Positions 1 to 5,450 of a DNA stretch of 5,450 bases are shown in pieces; within the stretch, counting starts at the first letter, position 1; each line of letters begins with the position of its first letter. Both the position numbers and the translations under genes were made by a program. Location of the stretch: positions 1 to 5,450 of the forward strand of contig JAHDSP010000030.1 of the NCBI GenBank assembly GCA_018432645.1, given 5' to 3'. The notes under the pieces are model-generated. The model saw only the letters and a program-made list of their open reading frames with translations. It searched no databases and had not been told where the DNA came from. This DNA comes from Bacteroidales bacterium (GTDB taxonomy: Bacteria; Bacteroidota; Bacteroidia; Bacteroidales; DTU049).

Positions 1-402
1 ACAAAGTATTCTATGTCTCCAAAAGAAGCTTGTTGTGAGACTAATATGCACAATTCTAGCACACTCTCTCAAGCTCATGCCAGCACTCATACATTTGATA
101 TATTCGAGCATTTTGCCCTTTTCATGAACACCGTACATAAAGGTGCCAGTTGTAACCCTGAATTGTCTGCCACAGCTTTTGCAACGGTAGTTTTGTACTC
201 CGCTTTGCAAACCATTCTTAATTACATGACTGCTATTGCAATCTGGACAAAGTACACCAGTAGACATTGCCTTAATTTCTTGGTAATCGACTACATCTTT
301 GCCTTTTTCGATCATCTCATTATAGAGATTATCGTATAATTCACGTGTTTCCTCTTTGGTAAGAGCAAAGACTTTTGTGGGATTTTCAAATAATTTCTTC
401 AT
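1..402 (-). CDS. IS1595-family (ISXO2-like) transposase, N-terminal part, cut by the window's left edge
   Basis: This is the first 134 codons of a transposase that is still open at base 1. Reading from the ATG at 402-400, residues 52-55 (CPDC) and 74-77 (CKSC) form a Cys4 zinc ribbon, followed by FRVTTGT (81-87), the usual link in IS1595-type transposases. A helix-turn-helix-like stretch follows (about 109-133, MSLRECARIVHISLTTSFFW then RHRIL), where the family typically has S-x-x-T-A-F-x-W-R-H-K-I-L. These features match the DNA-binding half of IS1595/ISXO2-like DDE transposases, which cut and paste the element. The DDE catalytic domain would lie beyond the left edge, so intactness cannot be judged. 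No frameshift or stop occurs in the visible part. GC is about 38% (151 of 402 by hand count), higher than the genes to the right. The gene is transcribed away from obg and has no Shine-Dalgarno site. The family call is firm; the subgroup is not. Confidence 0.85.
   Translation of the reverse strand, partial: MKKLFENPTKVFALTKEETRELYDNLYNEMIEKGKDVVDYQEIKAMSTGVLCPDCNSSHVIKNGLQSGVQNYRCKSCGRQFRVTTGTFMYGVHEKGKMLEYIKCMSAGMSLRECARIVHISLTTSFFWRHRILC
1..402 (-). mobile_element. Partial IS1595-type insertion sequence, boundaries not resolved
   Basis: The mobile element is inferred from the transposase gene. Its 5' end should lie somewhere to the right of base 402 within the AT-rich gap, and its other end lies outside the window. 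With only one end present, the terminal inverted repeats and the target duplication (usually 8 bp in this family) cannot be identified, so only the coding part is marked. Confidence 0.55.
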
Positions 403-405
403 ATG

Positions 406-564
406 TACAAAATTTTTACAAATATAATAAAATTTTATCACATATAAACTTTATTTTTAAAAACATTCAATTTTTTCTTCACACCCTTACCATTACAACT
501 ATTCTCTTTAATCCTTAATATCAATTTATTAACATTATAATTAACAACTTAAATAAATTTTGTA
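406..564. repeat. 10-bp inverted repeat pair in the transposase/obg divergent gap
   Basis: TACAAAATTT at 406-415 is the exact reverse complement of AAATTTTGTA at 555-564; 139 bp separate the two arms. The left arm lies 4-13 bases upstream of the transposase start and the right arm 42-51 bases upstream of the obg start. The rest of the gap (403-605) is about 15% GC by hand count and holds no open frame worth calling. The pair could be paired operator sites or promoter-related, but AT-rich matches of this length can arise by chance. Confidence 0.3.
419..426 (-). promoter_or_regulatory. Candidate -7 promoter box for the transposase gene
   Basis: On the minus strand these bases read TATATTTG, an exact match to the Bacteroidota -7 consensus TAnnTTTG. 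Transcription starting about 7 nt downstream would give a leader of roughly 10 nt before the ATG at 402. No TTTG or TTG is seen 19-21 nt upstream, so the -33 element is missing or weak. Such a box is expected by chance about once per kilobase in DNA this AT-rich, so this is only a candidate. Confidence 0.3.
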
Positions 565-573
565 ATTTTACAA
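560..573. promoter_or_regulatory. Perfect 14-bp palindrome (TTGTAA-TT-TTACAA) upstream of obg
   Basis: Two 6-bp arms flank a 2-bp centre, ending 32 bases before the obg ATG. The 2-nt centre is too short for an RNA hairpin loop, so a dimeric regulator site is the more sensible reading if it is functional. It overlaps TAAATTTTG (554-562), which is one base longer than the TAnnTTTG -7 box. No regulator is known from this sequence, and AT-rich DNA yields such palindromes fairly often. Confidence 0.25.
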
Positions 574-605
574 TTTATATTAATTATTAAAATAGTGTAA
601 GAATA

Positions 606-1601
606 ATGTCGAGCGAAGGAAATTTTATTGATTTCATCAAAATATACTGTCAATCTGGTAAAGGTGGTGCTGGCTCTGTTCATTTTCGTAGAGAAAAATA
701 TATACCAAAGGGAGGGCCAGATGGTGGTGATGGTGGTAGAGGCGGTCATGTTATCGTAAAAGGGAATAAAAATTTATGGACTTTGCTTCATCTCAAATAT
801 ACAAAAGTGGTAAAAGCTGAAGATGGCCAAGCAGGTGTTGGTAAACTCATGACAGGGTCTCAAGGGAAAGATGCTATAATTGAAGTTCCTCTTGGTACAG
901 TGATAAAAAATGCTGACACTGGTCAAATCATTTATGAAATAAATGAGGATGCTCAAGAGTTTATTCTATTACATGGTGGTAGAGGCGGCAAAGGAAATAA
1001 TTTTTTTAAAAGTTCTACTAGACAAGCTCCTAAATTTGCTCAACCAGGTGAAGATAATGAGTCTGGTAATTTTATTTTTGAATTGAAATTATTAGCAGAT
1101 GTAGGGTTAGTAGGATTTCCCAATGCTGGTAAAAGTACATTACTCTCCGTAATGTCAGCTGCCAAACCTCAAATAGCTGATTATCCTTTTACTACGTTGG
1201 TACCTCAGCTTGGTGTAGTGCCTTATAGAGATTTTAGATCTTTTACTATAGCAGATATACCTGGCATAATAGAAGGGGCTAGTGAAGGTAAAGGATTAGG
1301 ACTGAGGTTTCTAAGGCATATTGAAAGGAATAGTGTTTTGTTATTTATGATACCTATTACCTCTCCAGATCCTCATAGAGAGTATCAAACTTTATTAAAT
1401 GAACTTGAAAAATATAATCCTGTATTATTATTAAAAAAACGCATTGTAGCCATTACTAAAATTGATAACGTAGATAAAAATGAACTTTTGAATGCTAAAC
1501 AAAAATTTGCTGATTTAAGTCCTATATTCATTTCTTCTATTACTGGATATGGCATTCAAGAGCTTAAAGATAAATTGTGGGCTACATTAAATAGCGAATA
1601 A
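606..1601 (+). CDS. obg: Obg/CgtA GTPase (50S ribosome assembly and stress control)
   Basis: Obg is an essential cytoplasmic GTPase that binds the 50S subunit late in assembly and links GTP/ppGpp levels to growth. The 331-residue product has the full two-domain core. The glycine-rich Obg fold spans residues 5 to about 160 ([20 protein letters not shown] and GGDGGRGG near 18-47, GGRGGKGN near 124-131). The GTPase domain follows: G1 GFPNAGKST (170-178), G2 in PFTT (194-197), G3 DIPG (217-220), G4 TKID (284-287) and G5 SSITGYG (310-316). There is no C-terminal OCT domain. The length is near the lower end for Bacteroidota. The first residues align with the usual N-terminus (xNFIDxIKIxCxSGxGG), which supports the ATG at 606. 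There is no Shine-Dalgarno site. The gene is divergent from the transposase and 78 bp upstream of thiL, with no terminator between them, so read-through into thiL is possible. Confidence 0.97.
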   Translation: MSSEGNFIDFIKIYCQSGKGGAGSVHFRREKYIPKGGPDGGDGGRGGHVIVKGNKNLWTLLHLKYTKVVKAEDGQAGVGKLMTGSQGKDAIIEVPLGTVIKNADTGQIIYEINEDAQEFILLHGGRGGKGNNFFKSSTRQAPKFAQPGEDNESGNFIFELKLLADVGLVGFPNAGKSTLLSVMSAAKPQIADYPFTTLVPQLGVVPYRDFRSFTIADIPGIIEGASEGKGLGLRFLRHIERNSVLLFMIPITSPDPHREYQTLLNELEKYNPVLLLKKRIVAITKIDNVDKNELLNAKQKFADLSPIFISSITGYGIQELKDKLWATLNSE

Positions 1602-1679
1602 ACTAATTTTTATTAACTATTATTTTGAAATGTGAATCTCAATTTATAGATTTATTATTTATTTTGCAAAAAATATTTT

Positions 1680-2720
1680 ATGTCATTAACTCCTATAAGC
1701 AATATTGGTGAATTTGCTCTAATAGAAAAAATTGCTAAAGAAATAAAAATTTACAATCAAGAAAAATTGATAAAAGGTATAGGTGATGATGCTGCAGTCA
1801 TAGAACCTGATAGAGATAAAGTGATAGTGATTACTAGTGATATGTTAGTAGAGAATATACATTTCGATCTCAGTTGGATGCCTTTAAAACATTTGGGTTA
1901 TAAATCTGTGGCAGTAAATCTAAGCGATGTAGTAGCCATGAATGCTATACCAGAACATATCACTGTAACATTAGCTATGTCTAATAGATTTACTGTGGAA
2001 GCCGTGGAAGAGCTATATGAAGGTATGAGATTGGCTTGTGAAAAATATAAAATAGATATTATAGGTGGCGATATAGTTTCTTCTAATCAAGGATTGATAA
2101 TTTCTATAACTGCTATGGGCAGTGTTGAAAAAAATAATGTTATATATCGTTCTGGAGCTAAAGTTAATGATTTAATCTGTGTCTCTGGTGATTTAGGTAC
2201 AGCCTATGCCGGTTTGTTAATATTACAAAGAGAAAAAAGAACATTTATGGCAAATCCACACTACCAACCTGATTTAGTAGCTTACGAGTATGCTATAGAG
2301 AAACAAATTAAACCTGAACCTCGTTTAAATATTATCAATAAATTGGAAGAACTAAATATTCAGCCTACAGCAATGATAGATATTAGTGATGGTCTATCTA
2401 GTGAGCTACATCATATATGTAAGCAAAGTCATACTGGCTGTAGAATATATGAAGATCGCATACCTATAGATATTATTGTTTCTAATATTGGTGATGAATT
2501 TGATATCTCACCTCTAACGATGGCTCTTAATGGTGGCGAAGATTATGAGTTGCTGTTTACCTTACCTCTAGATAAATATGATTTAGTTAAAAATGACAAT
2601 GATATATCTGTAATAGGTCATATAACTGATGAAAGCGAAGGTTTGTTTTTAATAAATAATATCGGTGAAGCAATTGAATTGAAAGCTCAAGGGTGGGATG
2701 GTTTTAATCACAATATTTAA
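1680..2720 (+). CDS. thiL: Thiamine-monophosphate kinase ThiL
   Basis: ThiL phosphorylates thiamine monophosphate with ATP to make thiamine pyrophosphate, the last step of de novo cofactor synthesis in the cytoplasm. The 346-residue protein has the PurM/ThiL (AIRS-like) layout: GIGDDAA at 33-39 and SDMLVENIHF at 53-62 (metal and nucleotide binding), NLSDVVAM at 80-87, GGD at 129-131, SGDLG at 169-173, DISDGL at 234-239 and GGEDYELL at 285-292. All acidic residues expected to bind Mg2+ in these motifs are present. The length is typical, and the N-terminus (IGEFALIEKI) aligns with the family, which supports the ATG at 1680. In the family motif NLSDxAAMG the last residue is usually Gly; here it is Asn 88, as in Bacteroidota members I recall. 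No other thiamine synthesis gene is in the window, and no TPP riboswitch was recognised in the 78-bp upstream gap. The nitroreductase follows after 40 bp. Confidence 0.96.
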   Translation: MSLTPISNIGEFALIEKIAKEIKIYNQEKLIKGIGDDAAVIEPDRDKVIVITSDMLVENIHFDLSWMPLKHLGYKSVAVNLSDVVAMNAIPEHITVTLAMSNRFTVEAVEELYEGMRLACEKYKIDIIGGDIVSSNQGLIISITAMGSVEKNNVIYRSGAKVNDLICVSGDLGTAYAGLLILQREKRTFMANPHYQPDLVAYEYAIEKQIKPEPRLNIINKLEELNIQPTAMIDISDGLSSELHHICKQSHTGCRIYEDRIPIDIIVSNIGDEFDISPLTMALNGGEDYELLFTLPLDKYDLVKNDNDISVIGHITDESEGLFLINNIGEAIELKAQGWDGFNHNI

Positions 2721-2760
2721 TTAATTTGATAATATAGTTGAATCGAAAAAATTTAAAATT

Positions 2761-3270
2761 ATGGACATTTTCACTGCATTAGAGACCAGGCGAAGTATTA
2801 GACATTATACTGGTGAGCCAATAGATGAAAATAAAATCATAGAAGCTATCAAATATGCTATGTATGCACCTTCTGCTCATAATAGCAGATCTTGGAGATT
2901 TATCTTAACCTCAAACAAAGAACATCTATTGCAATTATCCAAAATGCATCCTTATGCTAAAATGTTGCCAGAGGCATCATGGGCAATACTTTTTTGCAAT
3001 GATTTAAATGCAGAAAAAACTGAAGGATATGGTGCTCTGAATGTAGCTGCTAGTATAGAGAATTTTTTATTAGCTATTCATGGGATGGGATATGGGGCTG
3101 TATGGCTCGGCATTTATCCTAGAAAAGAACGTATGGCTATGATGACAGATTTTTTCGATTTACCTGATTATCTGATGCCTATAGCTCTTTGTTCTGTTGG
3201 TGTACCCCACAATATACCTCCACAACCTAATAGATTTGAGCCAGAGAAAATATTAAAAATTTACAAATAA
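2761..3270 (+). CDS. Nitroreductase-family FMN oxidoreductase (small, 169 aa)
   Basis: Members of this family bind FMN as homodimers and pass electrons from NAD(P)H to nitro compounds, quinones, enones or other acceptors; the natural substrate here is unknown. The FMN-binding start motif RRSIR (residues 10-14) is clear, followed by MYAPSAHN (34-41), the helix AALNVAASIENFLLAIHGMG-like core (about 91-110), the flavin-contacting GAVWLGIYPR (112-121) and the C-terminal SVGVP (145-149). The length is usual for the compact branch of the family. The motif APSAxNxQPW common in the family reads APSAHNSRSW here, so the Gln-Pro pair is replaced by Arg-Ser. The protein has no signal peptide or membrane segment and is predicted to be cytoplasmic. 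The 40-bp gap to thiL and lack of a terminator suggest one transcript with thiL; I see no functional link to thiamine. Confident of the family, not of the substrate. Confidence 0.93.
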   Translation: MDIFTALETRRSIRHYTGEPIDENKIIEAIKYAMYAPSAHNSRSWRFILTSNKEHLLQLSKMHPYAKMLPEASWAILFCNDLNAEKTEGYGALNVAASIENFLLAIHGMGYGAVWLGIYPRKERMAMMTDFFDLPDYLMPIALCSVGVPHNIPPQPNRFEPEKILKIYK

Positions 3271-3300
3271 ATTGTTTTCATTTATTTTTATTATACCAAA

Positions 3301-3330
3301 TTGTCTTTGACATTACTAAATACAACTTTG
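3301..3330 (+). promoter_or_regulatory. Weak candidate promoter in the nitroreductase-GH3 gap
   Basis: TTG at 3301-3303, a 19-bp spacer and CAACTTTG at 3323-3330 resemble the Bacteroidota promoter (TTG/TTTG, 17-23 bp, TAnnTTTG), with one mismatch at the first base of the -7 box. Its start site would lie about 105 bases before the GH3 ATG. The exact -7 box at 3411-3418 is a competing choice. Confidence 0.2.
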
Positions 3331-3332
3331 TA
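3321..3332. promoter_or_regulatory. 12-bp palindrome (TACAA-CT-TTGTA) overlapping the candidate promoter
   Basis: The two 5-bp arms TACAA (3321-3325) and TTGTA (3328-3332) are exact reverse complements around a 2-bp centre. They cover the weak -7-like box at 3323-3330, a placement that would suit an operator. The arms are short, the region is AT-rich, and no regulator gene is nearby, so this is a low-confidence site. Confidence 0.2.
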
Positions 3333-3410
3333 GACGAATTACTATTATTTAAAATTCAATTATCATCCCTTAAAGTTTCTATGATTTATTTTCATTTTAT
3401 TTGAATTTTA

Positions 3411-3418
3411 TAATTTTG
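3411..3418 (+). promoter_or_regulatory. Candidate -7 promoter box for the GH3 / secreted-protein unit
   Basis: TAATTTTG is an exact match to the Bacteroidota -7 box TAnnTTTG. Initiation about 7 nt downstream would leave a leader of roughly 18 nt before the ATG at 3443. The -33 region is poor: only TTTC at 3390-3393, 17 bp upstream, is close to TTTG. If real, this box lies inside the upstream extension that starts at TTG 3401 and so excludes that start. Confidence 0.35.
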
Positions 3419-3442
3419 CTAATTAAGTTTTTATTTAAACAT

Positions 3443-4960
3443 ATGAATTCATTTACCTTGATAAATAAAATTTTTAAATCATATTTACAAAATTATTTTA
3501 ATCTCAATAATGGTGAAGAAGGTAATCAGCAATTAGTATTTCGAAGATTAATGAAGCTCCTCTCCGAGACTAAATATGGTAAACAGTTTAATATTAATCC
3601 AGACATTAGTTATGAAGAATTCAAAAAGATAATGCCGATAAATACTTATGATGATTTAAAAGAGCAAATATACGCCATGATGAATGGAGAAGTCGATGTA
3701 TTGATACCAGGCAAAGTAGTTAATTTTGCTAAATCTAGTGGTACTACGTCTGATTTTAGTAAATTCATACCTATCACTGATGCTATGATGAAGGAAAATC
3801 ACTTCGCTGGTGGTAGTATGATGATTTACTATTATTTAAATGCTAATCCAGATTCTCAAATGCTTAAAGGGAAACATTTGGTTATTTTCGGTTCATTGGC
3901 AAAAGAAAATGATGTAACTAATGGAGATCTCTCAGCACATATTTCTTTAAATTTACCTTATTTTGCTAAAATCAAACGTATTCCTTCTCCAGATTTGGTA
4001 TGGGATAGTAAATGGGAGGCTAAATTTAGGACTATTTCCAAAATTTCTGCTAATAAAAATGTAACTGCTATGTACGGAGTGCCCTCATGGTGCTTAAAAT
4101 CTATCGAACAAGTCTTATTATTGAAAAATGTTAATAATATTCATGATATTTGGCCTGATTTTGAAGTTTATTTTCATGGTGGTGTAAATATTGAACCTTA
4201 TTTACCACTATATAAACAAATTTTTAATGATAAACCACCAATTTTATGGGAAACATATAATGCTAGTGAAGGCTTTTTCGCTACTCAGGATAATTTAGTA
4301 AATAATGGTATGCGATTGCTAACTTCTATAGGTGTCTTTTATGAATTCATTGATTTTCAGGATTTTATTTCTAATAAAATGAATGCCATAACCTTGGACG
4401 AGGTAGAACTTAATAAAAACTACGTAATAGTTGTATCTGCTCTGAATGGCTTGTGGAGATATATTGTAGGTGATGTAGTGCAGTTCACCACTTTGAATCC
4501 TTATAGACTAAAAATCGTTGGTCGTACTTCTCAGTATATTAATATTGCTGGTGAGGAAGTGATGATAGATAATATAGAAAAAGCTATTTTGCAAGCATGC
4601 AAAATAGAGCATTGTTCTGTAAACGAATATACTGTTTTTGCTGATGGTCCTGATGACAATAATAGATTTTTTCATCATTGGATAATAGAATTTAATGAAT
4701 CTCCTAATGATTTTATCTCTTTCAGAAATACTTTAGATGAACAGTTGCAAAGTATTAACTCAGATTATAATGCTAAAAGATATAAAGACCTTATTCTAGC
4801 GCCTATTCGGATAACTGTGGCTCCTAAGAATACTTTCTATAATTGGCTAAGGAGCAAAGATAAATTGGGCGGTCAAAATAAAATACCTCGTGTAGCTAAA
4901 AATTATACGATGATCACTGAATTATTGAATATCATTGGTGATGATTATAAATTAATATGA
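3443..4960 (+). CDS. GH3-family acyl-adenylating enzyme (GH3 auxin-responsive promoter family protein)
   Basis: Plant GH3 enzymes activate carboxylic acids such as auxin or jasmonate with ATP and join them to amino acids. Bacterial relatives share the ANL-type fold, but their substrates are largely undefined. The 505-residue product (numbered from ATG 3443) carries FAKSSGTT (95-102, phosphate-binding loop), MYGVPSW near 210-216, YFHGGVN near 243-249, ETYNASEGFF (270-279, adenylate-binding core), LWRYIVGDVV (337-346), GRTSQYIN (360-367) and GEE (370-372). The C-terminal domain has SDYNAKRYKD near 440-449 and KLGGQNKIPR (474-483). All core motifs are intact and the length is typical of Bacteroidota members. 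An in-frame TTG at 3401 would add 14 mostly hydrophobic residues, but the family N-terminus aligns from ATG 3443. No signal peptide is seen, so it is predicted cytoplasmic. Its stop TGA overlaps the next start (ATGA). The family is certain; substrate and amino-acid partner are unknown. Confidence 0.93.
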   Translation: MNSFTLINKIFKSYLQNYFNLNNGEEGNQQLVFRRLMKLLSETKYGKQFNINPDISYEEFKKIMPINTYDDLKEQIYAMMNGEVDVLIPGKVVNFAKSSGTTSDFSKFIPITDAMMKENHFAGGSMMIYYYLNANPDSQMLKGKHLVIFGSLAKENDVTNGDLSAHISLNLPYFAKIKRIPSPDLVWDSKWEAKFRTISKISANKNVTAMYGVPSWCLKSIEQVLLLKNVNNIHDIWPDFEVYFHGGVNIEPYLPLYKQIFNDKPPILWETYNASEGFFATQDNLVNNGMRLLTSIGVFYEFIDFQDFISNKMNAITLDEVELNKNYVIVVSALNGLWRYIVGDVVQFTTLNPYRLKIVGRTSQYINIAGEEVMIDNIEKAILQACKIEHCSVNEYTVFADGPDDNNRFFHHWIIEFNESPNDFISFRNTLDEQLQSINSDYNAKRYKDLILAPIRITVAPKNTFYNWLRSKDKLGGQNKIPRVAKNYTMITELLNIIGDDYKLI

Positions 4961-5450
4961 AATATAAATTTTTGGGACTTTTATTTTTAATTTTTTCTCC
5001 GATTTTCATCTTTTCGCAAGTGAAATTGGAGCTAATAGATAGTGCAAATATCCAAGCTGATATATCTAAAGTTTTACCTCTGGATAGTGATTTTTTGATT
5101 GGAGTAACCATGGATGGTAGATTATGTAAATGGAAAATCGAAAATAATAATCTATCGATTATTTCTAGTGAATTTATGAATAGCAGTACTGATAATTTGT
5201 TTTTTATTTCACCATTTAAAATTGGAATTTTTTTACCTGAAGCAAATAATATTAAAATTTATGATAATAATTTACAATTATTGAGCTTTCTATCTTTGAA
5301 TAATATTATCAATGCACCTGTGAAAAAAGTATTTGCTGGCAATAATGAAAGTTTTATAATTTGGGATAATAATAATGAACTCACAAATATTTCATATCAA
5401 GGAAATAAAATTTGGACTTATGATTTGAAAACATTCGGATTGAATGAAAT
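4957..5450 (+). CDS. Secreted protein of unknown function, probable beta-propeller, 5' part only
   Basis: The frame starts at the ATG that overlaps the GH3 stop by 4 bp and stays open for 164 codons to the right edge. Residues 1-20 form a clear Sec signal peptide: a short MKYK lead, a hydrophobic run from about 5 to 19, and a probable cleavage after FIFS before Gln 21. There is no lipobox cysteine, so it is exported but not a lipoprotein. The mature part is rich in Asn, Ile and Ser, with short strand-like segments such as FLIGVTMDGRLCKWKI (46-61), FIIWDNNNEL (133-142) and QGNKIWTYDL (148-157). The last resembles blades of PQQ/WD40-like propellers (G-x-x-W-x-Y-D-L), so a beta-propeller is inferred. 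I recognise no named family. GC is about 25%. The overlap suggests translational coupling with GH3. The gene is surely longer than shown and could carry further domains. Confidence 0.8.
   Translation, partial: MKYKFLGLLFLIFSPIFIFSQVKLELIDSANIQADISKVLPLDSDFLIGVTMDGRLCKWKIENNNLSIISSEFMNSSTDNLFFISPFKIGIFLPEANNIKIYDNNLQLLSFLSLNNIINAPVKKVFAGNNESFIIWDNNNELTNISYQGNKIWTYDLKTFGLNE

Noticed and set aside
13..339. Plus-strand open frame of 108 codons
   Set aside because: It is antisense to the transposase, whose minus-strand reading has zinc-ribbon cysteines and family motifs; the plus frame resembles no protein.
480..500. C-richer patch in the AT-rich gap as a possible IS terminal repeat
   Set aside because: The partner end is outside the window, so no inverted repeat can be shown.
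549..749. Minus-strand open frame of 66 codons across the obg start
   Set aside because: It is a shadow of the glycine-rich N-terminus of Obg, with no motifs of its own.
774..956. Minus-strand open frame of 60 codons inside obg
   Set aside because: It lies wholly antisense to conserved Obg sequence and has no independent support.
1455..1470. Obg G4 motif reads TKID rather than NKxD
   Set aside because: Thr in place of Asn at this position is, to my knowledge, common in Bacteroidota Obg proteins, so it is not evidence of lost GTP specificity.
1620..1666. TTATTTTG twice (1620-1627 and 1659-1666) before thiL as possible -7 boxes
   Set aside because: Both miss the conserved A at position 2 of TAnnTTTG and neither has a TTTG at a suitable distance upstream; read-through from obg explains thiL expression as well.
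1602..1679. Possible TPP riboswitch upstream of thiL
   Set aside because: The gap is only 78 bp, very AT-rich, and lacks the conserved CUGAGA-type core and paired helices.
3271..3300. Possible terminator after the nitroreductase gene
   Set aside because: T-rich runs are present, but I found no GC-containing stem before them.

Overview
The window is a stretch of AT-rich bacterial chromosome, most likely from the phylum Bacteroidota. The strongest evidence is protein-level: the Obg GTPase, ThiL, nitroreductase and GH3 proteins all read like the Bacteroidota versions of their families (for example [13 protein letters not shown] in Obg and DISDGLSSELHHICKQS in ThiL). Supporting signs are the lack of Shine-Dalgarno sites before any gene, very AT-rich intergenic DNA, a signal peptide ending in FSQ, and two exact matches to the Bacteroidota -7 promoter box TAnnTTTG. 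TGG encodes Trp and TGA ends one gene, so the standard bacterial code applies. I cannot name a genus. The low GC content (about 25% by hand count in the last 470 bases) would suit a host-associated or otherwise AT-biased lineage, but this is inference.

Layout. Bases 1-402 (minus strand) hold the first 134 codons of an IS1595-type transposase that runs off the left edge. An AT-rich intergenic stretch of 203 bp (about 15% GC) follows, and then five genes all read rightward: obg (606-1601), thiL (1680-2720), a small FMN nitroreductase (2761-3270), a bacterial GH3-family acyl-adenylating enzyme (3443-4960), and the start of a secreted, probably beta-propeller protein (4957 to the right edge). No tRNA, rRNA, CRISPR array or strong rho-independent terminator was seen.

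How the genes relate. Obg (ribosome assembly and stress GTPase) and ThiL (last step of thiamine pyrophosphate synthesis) are housekeeping genes. The nitroreductase starts only 40 bp after thiL and is probably co-transcribed with it. A 172-bp gap with an exact -7 box just before GH3 suggests a new transcription unit, in which GH3 and the secreted protein overlap by 4 bp (ATGA) and are probably translationally coupled. The GH3/secreted-protein pair is the least understood part of the window. The transposase has clearly higher GC (about 38% by hand count) than the genes to its right, consistent with a mobile element. I see no convincing evidence of a wholly new system. The best leads are the GH3-secreted protein coupling, the mobile element facing away from obg, and the inverted repeats in the two larger intergenic regions.
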